From Brevibacterium ihuae (GTDB lineage: Bacteria; Actinomycetota; Actinomycetes; Actinomycetales; Brevibacteriaceae), in the NCBI RefSeq assembly GCF_900184225.1, contig NZ_FXWZ01000003.1:871684-935683 (forward strand): a DNA stretch of 64,000 nucleotides. Reading direction: 5' to 3'. Each line of letters begins with the position of its first letter. The stretch's first letter is position 1. This document shows, one piece after another, positions 7,917-15,890 of the stretch. Position numbers and translations under genes: made by a program. The notes beneath the pieces are model-generated. The model made no database searches, was not told the DNA's origin, and saw only the letters and a list, made by a program, of their open reading frames with translations.

Positions 7917-9278
7917 TCACGTCCGGGCCGCGCGTGGGACGGCCGCCATGGCGAGCACCCCGAGTACGGCGACCGCGGCGAACAGGTAGAAGCCCCACGG
8001 GTAGGCGATCCCCGCTGCGACGAGCGCTCCGGTGAGGAACGGCCCGACGATCGCGCCGAGCCGACCCACGCCGGCGGCCAGCCCGAGCGCCGTTCCGCGC
8101 ACCTCGGCCGGGTACACCGATGACACGTAGGCGTAGACGAGGACCTGCGCGGAGAACACGAACGCCCCCGTGGCGAAGATCGCGAGGTGGAGCACCACCG
8201 GGTTCTCCATCCGCACGCTGAGCAGCGCGAGGAGCACCGCGGCCGCACCGAACCACAGGAGGACCATGGGTCGGGTGCCGTGCCGGTCCGCCGCCCGCCC
8301 GGCGACCACGAGTCCCACGACCGCGCCGAGGTTGAGGACGAGGAGCATGACGAGAGAAGCGGAGAGGCGGTATCCGGCTTCCTCCATGATCGTCGGCAGC
8401 CAGGTGTTGAGCCCGTAGACGAGGAGCAGGCCCATGAAGCTCGCCACCCACACCCCGATCGTCACGCGCGCGAACCCGCCGGAGAACAGTGAGCCGCGCG
8501 CAACCGCAGGGGCGGCAGCCGCAGGGGCGGAAGCTGCAGGGTCCCCCGCCGGGTGCGCAGCCGCGGGTCCGGAAGCAGCGGAACGCCCCGCCGGGTGTGC
8601 AGCAGCGGGCTCAGCCGCTGCACGCGATGCGGCGGCACCGGTCCCGCGGGCGGCGAGGAAGGCCGGGGACTCCGGCAGCCTGAGCCACAGCACCGGCAGG
8701 AGGAGGAAGCCGACGATCCCGCCGCCGAGGAACAGCAGCTGCCAGTCCGCGCCGGCGAGCACGGCGAGCAGCGCCGCGAGCACCGCTCCCGTGTGGTACC
8801 CGGTCATCGTCAGGGTCGTCGCCCGCGCGGTGCTCCCGGACCCGGAGTACTCGCCCACGTAGGTCAGCGCGGTCGGCAGGACCGCACCGAGCCCCACCCC
8901 GGCAAGCAGCCGGAACACCGCGAACCACAGCACGTTCGGTGCGAACGGCACGAGCACGGTGAAGATGCTGAAGACGACCACGCAGGTGAGGATCGCGACC
9001 CGGCGCCCCAGCCGGTCGGCGAGGAAGCCCACCCCGGCCGCACCCACACCCACGCCGACGAGGCTGAGCGTGGCGACCGCGGTCGCAGACTCAGCCGTGA
9101 AGCCCACGTGGCCGGTGGCGAGCAGCGTCGGGATGACCGCGCCGAGCACGACGAGGTCGAACCCCTCGAGCATGACGACGATCCAGCACAGGATCGCCGG
9201 CCAGCGGGAGGCGCGGGGGGACGCGGTCGCGGCCGAGGCGGCGCGCGGGGCGGCAGGAGTCATCGGGTCACAGCCCAT
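7917..9278 (-). CDS. MFS transporter, aromatic acid:H+ symporter type
   Basis: A 12-helix MFS protein. The first helix has EGFDLVVLGAVIPTLL, matching the conserved Asp/Gly/Pro helix 1 of the AAHS family (PcaK/BenK-like), and the loop after helix 2 has FLADRLGRR, the MFS motif A. The central cytoplasmic loop (about residues 211-262) is expanded by an Ala/Pro-rich repeat containing AAAHPAG twice. The ATG at 9278 and another in-frame ATG at 9263 are both possible; neither has a strong ribosome binding site. Aromatic-acid uptake is the family role; the actual substrate is not shown by neighbours. Confidence 0.82.
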   Translation of the reverse strand: MGCDPMTPAAPRAASAATASPRASRWPAILCWIVVMLEGFDLVVLGAVIPTLLATGHVGFTAESATAVATLSLVGVGVGAAGVGFLADRLGRRVAILTCVVVFSIFTVLVPFAPNVLWFAVFRLLAGVGLGAVLPTALTYVGEYSGSGSTARATTLTMTGYHTGAVLAALLAVLAGADWQLLFLGGGIVGFLLLPVLWLRLPESPAFLAARGTGAAASRAAAEPAAAHPAGRSAASGPAAAHPAGDPAASAPAAAAPAVARGSLFSGGFARVTIGVWVASFMGLLLVYGLNTWLPTIMEEAGYRLSASLVMLLVLNLGAVVGLVVAGRAADRHGTRPMVLLWFGAAAVLLALLSVRMENPVVLHLAIFATGAFVFSAQVLVYAYVSSVYPAEVRGTALGLAAGVGRLGAIVGPFLTGALVAAGIAYPWGFYLFAAVAVLGVLAMAAVPRAART

Positions 9279-9441
9279 TCCGTGGGGTCAGACGGTCGAG
9301 CGGCGCCGGGGTCGGTCCGCGGACCGAGCATACCGCCGCACCGCGGTCCCGGTGCGCCCATCGGGTCACCGGCCGACCGGCCCACCGGCGGCCCGTTCCC
9401 GGCCACTTGGCCGGACCGGGCTACCGAGATGCACGCGTTTC

Positions 9442-9487
9442 CTGCTGTGGCGCGCGAAACCTGTACAGGTTTCGCGCGCCACAGCAG
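9442..9487. repeat. 46-bp perfect loopless palindrome
   Basis: The 23-nt arms are exact reverse complements centred on GTAC at 9463-9466, with CTGCTGTGGCGCGCG at the outer end. It sits 35 nt beyond the stop of the CaiB/racemase gene on the minus strand, so it may end that transcript. Its sequence differs from the 60-bp palindrome at 685-744. Confidence 0.8.
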
Positions 9488-9522
9488 TTCTCGATGGTGT
9501 CTCGCGGTGAGTGCCCGCGCGC

Positions 9523-10785
9523 TCAGTTTCGGCGGGCGATCACTCCTGCTTCGACGAGCCGGTCGATCTCCGCATCGTCCACGCCCGCGGCGCGGAGCAC
9601 CTCGGCGGTGTGCTCACCGGTGGCCGGTGCGGCGGCGGGCCGCTCGAACGGCTCGCCGTCGGAATCCCCGCCGGCCCAGGTCGCACCGCCGACGGAGGCG
9701 AAGCGCGGGGCCACGCCCGGCTGCCGGACGCCGTCCTCGTCGCGGTAGAACACCGAGCGGGCGGTGTTGTGGACGTCGGCCTCCGCCTCGTCGAAGCTGA
9801 GGATCGGGAACACGCAGGCGTCCGTGCCGTCGAAGATCTCGACGAGCTCGTCGCGGGTGCGCGAGGCGATCGCCTCGGTGAAGGCCGTGCGGATCTGCGG
9901 CCAGGTCTCCTTCTTGCGGTAGTCGAAGGTGCCGAACTTGCCGGGCATCCGGTCCTCGATGCCGAGACCGTCGATGAACACCTTGAAGAACTGCGGCTCG
10001 ATGCAGCCGACGGACACCCACTGCCCGTCCTTCGTCTCGTAGCGGTCGTAGAACGGCGCCCCGGAGTCGAGCATGTTCGTCCCGCGCCCCTCGGTCCAGG
10101 CGCCCTGGGCGGCGAAGCCGTGCATCATCGCCCACAGGAGGTTCGCGCCGTCGATCATCGCGGCGTCGATGACCGCCCCCTCGCCGCTCGTCTTCGCGCG
10201 CACGAGGGCGGCGAGCATGCCGATGGCGAGCACCATGCCGCCGCCGCCGAAGTCGCCGATGAGGTTCGCCGGGAACTGCGGTCCCTCGCTCTCGCGGCCG
10301 AGCTGGTGGAGGACGCCGGACGAGGCGATGTAGTTCATGTCGTGGCCGGCGACCTGCGAGCGCGGCCCGGTCTGGCCGTAGCCGGTGATCCGGCCGTAGA
10401 CGAGTGCGGGGTTCTGCGCCATGAGCTCGGCGGGTCCCAGGCCGAGGCGCTCGGCGACGCCGGGTCGGAAGCCCTCGAGGCAGGCGTCGGCGGAGGCGAC
10501 GAGCGTCTTGACGAGCGCCACGCCCTCGGGGTTCTTGAGGTCGACGACGATCGACTTCTTGCCGCGGTCGAGCACCGGGCTGTTGGGTGTGCCGAGCTCG
10601 CTCGGCCGCTGGAGGCGGATGACCTCCGCGCCGAGGTCGGCGAGGACGAGCGCGGCGAACGGACCGGGCCCGATGCCGCCGAAGTCGACGACGCGGAAGC
10701 CGGCGAGGGGCTTGAGAGCTCCGGTTGCCGCGGCGCCCGCCGGCGAGCCCTGCTGAGCGGTCGAGGTGGGATCTGAGGGTGTCAC
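9523..10785 (-). CDS. Alpha-methylacyl-CoA racemase (CaiB/BaiF family III CoA-transferase fold)
   Basis: The 420-residue protein has the family start VVDFGGIGPGPFAALVLADLGAEVI, the RGKKS segment, GHDMNYIASSGVL with the His of the catalytic base pair, and GDFGGGGM with the Asp of the racemase acid/base set. These residues favour racemase over CoA-transferase. Alpha-methylacyl-CoA racemases convert 2R- to 2S-methylacyl-CoA so that acyl-CoA dehydrogenases can act on branched fatty acids or sterol side chains, which suits the paired dehydrogenases 6 kb away. The N-terminal 25 residues are low complexity. It is divergent from a thioesterase that may edit CoA esters in the same pathway. Confidence 0.85.
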   Translation of the reverse strand: MTPSDPTSTAQQGSPAGAAATGALKPLAGFRVVDFGGIGPGPFAALVLADLGAEVIRLQRPSELGTPNSPVLDRGKKSIVVDLKNPEGVALVKTLVASADACLEGFRPGVAERLGLGPAELMAQNPALVYGRITGYGQTGPRSQVAGHDMNYIASSGVLHQLGRESEGPQFPANLIGDFGGGGMVLAIGMLAALVRAKTSGEGAVIDAAMIDGANLLWAMMHGFAAQGAWTEGRGTNMLDSGAPFYDRYETKDGQWVSVGCIEPQFFKVFIDGLGIEDRMPGKFGTFDYRKKETWPQIRTAFTEAIASRTRDELVEIFDGTDACVFPILSFDEAEADVHNTARSVFYRDEDGVRQPGVAPRFASVGGATWAGGDSDGEPFERPAAAPATGEHTAEVLRAAGVDDAEIDRLVEAGVIARRN

Positions 10786-10990
10786 GATTCGTCCTTCCGA
10801 CGATGATCACGGCGAGCGGATCACGCTCGCCCGGTCCGTCCGGATGCGGGACGCGCGACGATGCACGTCCCGCATTCAAAGCGGTTACCGAATGATTGAT
10901 TAGCTTAAGATTAGATGTCCCGCGCTCGAGAGGCAATGATTCTCCCGGGGCGAATGCCGCCCGCGTGCTCGATCACCGAAAGGAACCTCC
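10786..10990. promoter_or_regulatory. Divergent promoter region, AT-rich core
   Basis: The 205-bp gap between the racemase and thioesterase genes holds a conspicuously AT-rich stretch at about 10890-10915 (AATGATTGATTAGCTTAAG) in otherwise GC-rich DNA, a good candidate for overlapping promoters and an operator. A purine-rich ribosome binding site (AAAGGAA) lies 5-11 nt before the thioesterase start. No known operator was recognised. Confidence 0.45.
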
Positions 10991-11398
10991 GTGTCCGAAG
11001 TCTTCATCCACCGTCCCGAGATCCGCTGGTCCGACCAGGACATCCTCGGCCACGTCAACAACGGCCGGATCGTCACCCTCATCGAGGAGGGCCGGATCAA
11101 CTGGCTCGTCGGGATGCGCGGACGCGACTCGATCAGCGCCCCGAAGCTCGCGGTCCGGATGGAGCTCGACTACCGCAAGCCGGTGATGTACGGCCCGGAG
11201 CTCACACTCGAGCTCCGCATCGCGCGCGTGGGCAGCACGTCCTTCACCATCCACACGACGGGCATCCAGGAGGACGCGGTGGTGTTCGAGGCGCTCAACG
11301 TCATGGTCACCGTCGACCCGGAGACCATGCGCCCCACCCCGATCAGCGAGAAGGACAAGGACTACCTCCGCACCTACATGGCCGACGCGGACGACTGA
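10991..11398 (+). CDS. Hotdog-fold acyl-CoA thioesterase (4HBT family)
   Basis: The 135-residue product starts with GTG after an AAAGGAA ribosome binding site. RWSDQDILGHVNN near residues 12-24 is the 4HBT active-site segment, with the catalytic-type Asp and the HVNN turn, followed by the long hotdog helix (TLIEEGRINWL) and the beta strands LAVRMELDYRKPV. This is the full length of a single hotdog domain, expected to act as a dimer or tetramer. It hydrolyses an acyl-CoA; chain type is unknown. Its divergent neighbour is a 2-methylacyl-CoA racemase. Confidence 0.83.
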   Translation: MSEVFIHRPEIRWSDQDILGHVNNGRIVTLIEEGRINWLVGMRGRDSISAPKLAVRMELDYRKPVMYGPELTLELRIARVGSTSFTIHTTGIQEDAVVFEALNVMVTVDPETMRPTPISEKDKDYLRTYMADADD

Positions 11399-11472
11399 GC
11401 CGCACCGCCCCGCGGCCGGACGGTGCGACAGGCGGGCGTCTCCTCGCCTCCCGGGCGCAGCCGAGGTCGCCC

Positions 11473-12900
11473 TCACGTGAGGGGGCTGCGCGGAAACGGG
11501 AGCAGCTCCTCCACTGCGGCACCGATGGTGAACACCGTGTCGTCGTCGAAGGGGTGCCCGACGATCTGCACGCTCGTCGGCACGCCGGTGGGGCCGACGC
11601 CGCTGGGCACCGCGAGAACCGGGCACCGGTTGGCGATGTTGAACGGAATCGTCATGTGCGCCTGCCAGTAGAAGTCGACCGGGCCGGCCGGGCGCTCGAC
11701 GGCCTCGAGGTACGCATTGTCCGCCTCGAGCGCGGCGATCGCCGAGGTGGGGGTGAGGAGCGCATCGCACCCGGCCATCGCCTGCGCGATCTGCGCCTGC
11801 ACCCGGGTCTCGATGTCGGCGGCCTCGAGCAGGCTGATCCGCTCCGCGAAGTCCCGCGTGTACTCGACGAACCTCTTGGAGTAGGGCTCGAGCAGATCGA
11901 GGTCACCGCCGCACACGCGCGTCATGTGCAGAGCGAGGAGATGGCCGTAGTGCGCGCTCGAGGCATCGGTGATGTCGTCGAGCGAGAGTCCGGGATCCAC
12001 CTCGACGACCTCGGCCCCGGCATCCGCGAGCGCCCGGACGACAGCGCCGAAGCCGTCGAGGACCTCGGGATCGACGTCGTAGCAGCCGAGGTCGGGCGAC
12101 ACCGCGATCCGCATGCCCGCGACGCCGGCCGCACCGGCGAAGGCGGTCGGCAGGACGTGGGCCGGGGCGATCGTGGCGTGGTCGCCCGCATGGGGCCCGA
12201 CGATGACGTTCGTCGCATGCGCGGTGTCGGCGACCGAGCGGGCGAGCACGTGATCCCCGCGGTACCAGTCGGTGCTCAGCGGCGCGAGCCCGGGGGTGCG
12301 GCCGTACGGGGACTTGAAGCCCGGCAGCCCGCCGAAGGCGGCCGGGATGCGTGTCGACCCGGCGATGTCCGAGGCGGTGGCGAGCGGACCGTAGCCGGCC
12401 GCGATCGCGGCCCCGGAACCGCCCGAGGACCCACCGGGGGTGTACGCGGGATTGAACGGGTTGCGAGTGACGCCCCATTCCGCGGTCTGCGTGAAGGTCG
12501 CGCACGAGAGCTCAGGCGTGGTGGTACGCGCGAACGGGATCGCACCGGCACCGCGGAGTCGCCCGACGATCGGATTGTCGGCCTGAGCGACCTGGCCGGC
12601 ACGCGCACGTGAACCGCGGGTCGCCGAGCAGCCCTCGACGTCGTGCTGCTCCTTGACGAGCAGCGGCACCCCGAGCAGAGCGGGGAGGGGCTCGCCGTCC
12701 GCAGCCCCGGCATAGACCTCGGCGGCCCGGCGCGCCGCGGGTCCGGCCGACACCTCCATGACGTCCATCACGGCGTTGATCGATCCGTCGTGGGCACCGA
12801 TCCGGGCGATGTGGTGGTCGAGGTACTCCACCGGGGAGAGCTCCCGGGACCGGAAGGCGGCGAGCACGTCGAGCAGGCTCATGTGGTGCAGTTCACTCAT
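11473..12900 (-). CDS. Amidase signature family hydrolase
   Basis: The 475-residue protein carries the Ser-cisSer-Lys triad: Lys83 in LLVKEQHD, Ser158 in PGGSSGGSGAA, and nucleophile Ser182 in SDIAGSTRIPA. These identify an amidase of the GatA/AtzF/aryl-acylamidase superfamily. The ATG at 12898-12900 gives a normal N-terminus (SLLDVLAAFRSRELSP); the frame stays open far upstream but the extra sequence is antisense to the HAD gene. No GatB or GatC is adjacent, so a metabolic or xenobiotic amidase is more likely than Glu-tRNA amidotransferase. It is convergent with the thioesterase and divergent from the HAD-operon. Confidence 0.87.
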   Translation of the reverse strand: MSELHHMSLLDVLAAFRSRELSPVEYLDHHIARIGAHDGSINAVMDVMEVSAGPAARRAAEVYAGAADGEPLPALLGVPLLVKEQHDVEGCSATRGSRARAGQVAQADNPIVGRLRGAGAIPFARTTTPELSCATFTQTAEWGVTRNPFNPAYTPGGSSGGSGAAIAAGYGPLATASDIAGSTRIPAAFGGLPGFKSPYGRTPGLAPLSTDWYRGDHVLARSVADTAHATNVIVGPHAGDHATIAPAHVLPTAFAGAAGVAGMRIAVSPDLGCYDVDPEVLDGFGAVVRALADAGAEVVEVDPGLSLDDITDASSAHYGHLLALHMTRVCGGDLDLLEPYSKRFVEYTRDFAERISLLEAADIETRVQAQIAQAMAGCDALLTPTSAIAALEADNAYLEAVERPAGPVDFYWQAHMTIPFNIANRCPVLAVPSGVGPTGVPTSVQIVGHPFDDDTVFTIGAAVEELLPFPRSPLT

Positions 12901-13035
12901 GCGACCAGTCTGCCACGGGCCTCTCAGTCCGACCCGATATCCTGGGGGGACGAGGGAGGCGGCGCGGTGCCGCACCGGCGGTCGGACCCGCCGGGGGACG
13001 GACGAGACACGAACACCGGCCTGACAGCGCACACC

Positions 13036-13755
13036 ATGACACACGAGGACTCCGCACGCCGACGTGCGCGCCGGGCGACCCTGTTCCTCGACGTCGACGG
13101 GGTCCTCAACTCCTTCCCCGTCACCGGAGCGCGCTTCTACCGCGAACGGCGCCGGAAGGCCCATGCCTGGAACTACGAGCTCCACTACCGTCCGTCCGTC
13201 ATCCGGCGCCTCGAGCGCCTCGTCGAGACCCGTCTGCTCGACCTCGTGTGGCTCTCGACCTGGTCCGACCGATGCACCACCGAGCTCGAACCGACCCTCG
13301 GATTCCGCGGCACGTACCCGGTCATCCCGATGCCCGACGACTCGTACAACCGCTTCGCCGGGGATCCCGCGAGCTGGTGGAAGGCGCACGCCGTCGAGGC
13401 CTGGCTCGCCGAGCACCCGGACGAGCGCGCCGTGTGGGTCGACGACGACCTCGCAGCCCCGGTGACCTACGCCTACTTCACCGAGACCTATCCGGACCGC
13501 CTCCTCCTCATCGCCCCGGAGTTCCGGCGGGGACTGACCTCCGAACATCTCCGGCGGATCCTCGCCTTCACGTATCCGCGGCCGAGGTCCGGGCCGGGCA
13601 GCACCCGGCTGCTGAGCACCCGCCGCACCCCTGCCCCCGGCACCGGCGTGAGACCCGAGCCGGCATCCTCCGCCGCGCGCACCGGCCGCTCCGGTTCCGC
13701 TGTCGTCGCACCCGAGGGCATCGGCCGCCGGGTCCACGGAAAGGACGAGTCATGA
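13036..13755 (+). CDS. HAD-like hydrolase-fold protein
   Basis: LFLDVDGVLN at residues 16-25 supplies the HAD nucleophile Asp19 and general acid Asp21; WLSTWSD and VWVDDD match motifs II and IV. The protein resembles the HAD domains found in small actinobacterial phosphatases and RNA-repair-like proteins. The last 60 residues are Pro/Arg/Ser-rich and probably disordered. It overlaps the next gene by 4 nt, heading a three-gene coupled operon. Substrate unknown. Confidence 0.72.
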   Translation: MTHEDSARRRARRATLFLDVDGVLNSFPVTGARFYRERRRKAHAWNYELHYRPSVIRRLERLVETRLLDLVWLSTWSDRCTTELEPTLGFRGTYPVIPMPDDSYNRFAGDPASWWKAHAVEAWLAEHPDERAVWVDDDLAAPVTYAYFTETYPDRLLLIAPEFRRGLTSEHLRRILAFTYPRPRSGPGSTRLLSTRRTPAPGTGVRPEPASSAARTGRSGSAVVAPEGIGRRVHGKDES

Positions 13756-14567
13756 CACGCCCCAGCACCCCGCTCGTCGGTTTCATCGACTCGGGCCTCG
13801 GCCTCGTCGATTTCGCCGACGCCTTCCACCGTCTCGTGCCGCACGCCGACCTCCTCCTCTCCATGGACCCCGACTGGATGCCCTACGGGGCGCTCGATGC
13901 CGCCGTGGTCGCGGAGCGGATCGTCGAGTCGGCCCAGGTGTTCAGCCCGTGGGAGCCCGATGCCGTCGTCATCGCGTGCAACACCGGGTCTGTCCACGGG
14001 CTCGCTCCGCTCCGCCGGACGCTCGAGCCCGGCACCCCGGTGATCGGCACCGTGCCGGCGATCAAGTCCGCCGCGGACGCCGGGGAGCCGTTCGCGGTCT
14101 GGGCCACCAAGGCCACCACTGCGAGCGAGTACCAGCGCGGTCTCATCGCGGAGTTCGCCGCCGACGCCGAGGTGCATCCGGTCGCGTGCGCCGGCCTCGC
14201 CGAGGCCATCGACTCCGCCGAGCTCGCCGCCGTCGACGCCGCGATCGATGCCGCGATCGCCGCCACCCCGGATCATGTCGAGTCGATCGTGCTCGGCTGC
14301 ACCCACTACGGCCTCGTCGAGGACCGGATCCGCGCCCGGCGCCCGCACACCCGTGCGCTCTACGACTCACCGAACGCCGTCGCGCGCCAGACCGCACGGC
14401 GGCTGGGGCTCGATCCGGATGATCCCGCGCTCGCCGCGGGGCTCGGACGGGGCACCGAGGGACGGGTCCTCGCGACGTACATGTCCGGCCGGCGGGCCGC
14501 GCTGCCTGACACCCTCGACGCCTACCCCGCCGGACTGCGGCTGCGCCGGATCGAGGTGATCGGATGA
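13752..14567 (+). CDS. Glutamate/aspartate racemase family protein
   Basis: The 271-residue protein, close to MurI length, keeps both catalytic cysteines: Cys76 in ACNTGS and Cys183 in LGCTHYG, plus DSGLG near the N-terminus and the MPYG segment. The motif reads ACNTGS where MurI usually has CNTAS, and FIDSGLGLVDF differs from the usual DSGxGGL, so it is a divergent member. It may be MurI supplying D-glutamate for peptidoglycan or a broader amino-acid racemase. It is coupled by 4-nt overlaps to the HAD gene before and the DUF308 gene after, an unusual setting for murI. Confidence 0.78.
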   Translation: MTRPSTPLVGFIDSGLGLVDFADAFHRLVPHADLLLSMDPDWMPYGALDAAVVAERIVESAQVFSPWEPDAVVIACNTGSVHGLAPLRRTLEPGTPVIGTVPAIKSAADAGEPFAVWATKATTASEYQRGLIAEFAADAEVHPVACAGLAEAIDSAELAAVDAAIDAAIAATPDHVESIVLGCTHYGLVEDRIRARRPHTRALYDSPNAVARQTARRLGLDPDDPALAAGLGRGTEGRVLATYMSGRRAALPDTLDAYPAGLRLRRIEVIG

Positions 14568-15367
14568 CTCCCCTCCCGCCGTCCGCACCGTTCGACCCGG
14601 CCGCCGCACTGCGCCGGATGCGCACGACGATCGTCATCCAGGGCGTGCTCTCGGTGCTCGCCGGGCTCGTCATGGCCGTGTGGCCGGACGTCGCGCTGCT
14701 CGTGCTCGTGCTCCTCCTCGCCGCGTGGCTCATCGCCGACGGACTCATCGCGATCGCCCGGTGGATCGGGGCCCGAGGCCGGTCGACGTCCTCCTGGCCG
14801 CTCCTCCGCGGCGGCCTCGCGCTCCTCATCGGCGTCATCGTGCTCCTCCTGCCGCGCGAGTCCGCCGGGGTCATCGCGGTCATCGCCGGGCTGTGGGCGC
14901 TGGCCCTCGGGACGCTCACGGTGTTCGGCGCTCTCACGCTGCGCCGCCTGGGCGGACCGCTGTGGTGGGGGCTCCTGCTCGTCGGCGGCCTCGGGGTCGT
15001 CGTCGGACTCGTCCTGCTGTTCGATCCGGCGGCAGGGATCGTGTCGGTGCTCTGGCTCGTCGCCGCATTCCTCATCCTCATGGGGATCGCCTCGATCGTC
15101 CTCGGCATCCGCGTGGGACGCGCGCTCGGCCCGGTCGCCGACGGCGAGCGGAGGTTCGGCCCGACCCTGGCCTTCGGCGGCCCGGGCTCGCCCGCCGCCC
15201 GCCCAGGCGGGTTCACAACCGACCCCTCGGATCCCGCCCGTCCCGGATGGATCCCCGGCAGCCTCGCCGATGACGAGGATCCGCCCAGCCGCCGAAAACG
15301 CAACGATCGCGATGATCGGGGCGATCAGGGTCCGCGGGACGATCGGGGTCCGCGCGGCGAGGGGTGA
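14564..15367 (+). CDS. DUF308/HdeD-family membrane protein
   Basis: Six short Leu/Val-rich membrane helices arranged as three hairpin pairs (residues about 22-205) match the HdeD/DUF308 pattern. The final 60 residues are hydrophilic, ending in an Asp/Arg/Gly-rich repeat (RDDRGDQGP and similar). It overlaps the racemase by 4 nt and ends the operon. HdeD in E. coli is tied to acid resistance; no such role can be assumed here. Confidence 0.75.
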   Translation: MTPLPPSAPFDPAAALRRMRTTIVIQGVLSVLAGLVMAVWPDVALLVLVLLLAAWLIADGLIAIARWIGARGRSTSSWPLLRGGLALLIGVIVLLLPRESAGVIAVIAGLWALALGTLTVFGALTLRRLGGPLWWGLLLVGGLGVVVGLVLLFDPAAGIVSVLWLVAAFLILMGIASIVLGIRVGRALGPVADGERRFGPTLAFGGPGSPAARPGGFTTDPSDPARPGWIPGSLADDEDPPSRRKRNDRDDRGDQGPRDDRGPRGEG

Positions 15368-15381
15368 TGACCGCACGCCGT

Positions 15382-15441
15382 ACTGCGCGGTATCTGCCGA
15401 GCTGCGCGCTGTTGTGCGCGGATGGGCGGATACCGCGCAGT
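15382..15441. repeat. Degenerate 60-bp palindrome, relative of the element at 685
   Basis: The same outer arms as 685-744 (ACTGCGCGGTATCTGCCGA on the left, GATACCGCGCAGT on the right) flank a diverged centre (GCGCTGTTGTGCGC). It begins 15 nt after the DUF308 stop and may act as its terminator. Shared arms with different centres suggest two copies of one dispersed family at different ages. Confidence 0.8.
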
Positions 15442-15890
15442 CGGGTGGATGAGCAGCCCGGCCAGAAGTGCCGTGCCCCCGCAGCCGAGGCGGCAGCCCA
15501 GCCGCATCGCGAGACGGAAGTTGACCACCGCTCCGCCGGCAGGCTTCAATCATCTGGTGACCACGCGACTTCTGGACCCGCTGTGCTGGCGGCGCCTCCA
15601 CATCGACCTCATGCGCGTCACCACCGTCATCTGTTGACGGACTGAGCGCCCCGGAGCATCGACGCTCCCATGGGCGCCTGCGGTGCCTCACCGCTCCCGC
15701 CCCGGCCGGGTCCGGACCGTGTTCGAGCATGTTCGGACGACCGGAACCCCTGGCGCATCCGCACACCCCGGCCCACGGCCCCGGTGTCACCGACCGCCCT
15801 CCTCCCGCCACCGCGAGCGCACCCTGTCCGCCGGTCACCCCCGACCAGCCCCGAGGTGCACACCCGGTGCTCCAGCCACCAAGGACTCCC
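15442..15890. other. Leader/intergenic region before the methionine-type importer
   Basis: About 450 bases with no convincing gene; short open frames are shadows. I searched for a SAM-type riboswitch core and saw none. An imperfect inverted repeat with GTCCGGA and TTCGGAC ends at about 15709-15747 could be an operator or leader stem. Confidence 0.4.

Noticed and set aside
11473..12900. GatA subunit of Glu-tRNA(Gln) amidotransferase
   Set aside because: No gatB or gatC is adjacent, and the active-site surroundings look like a stand-alone amidase.
15442..15890. SAM riboswitch before the methionine importer
   Set aside because: I could not find a GGAGG-containing core with the surrounding paired elements of SAM-I or related classes.
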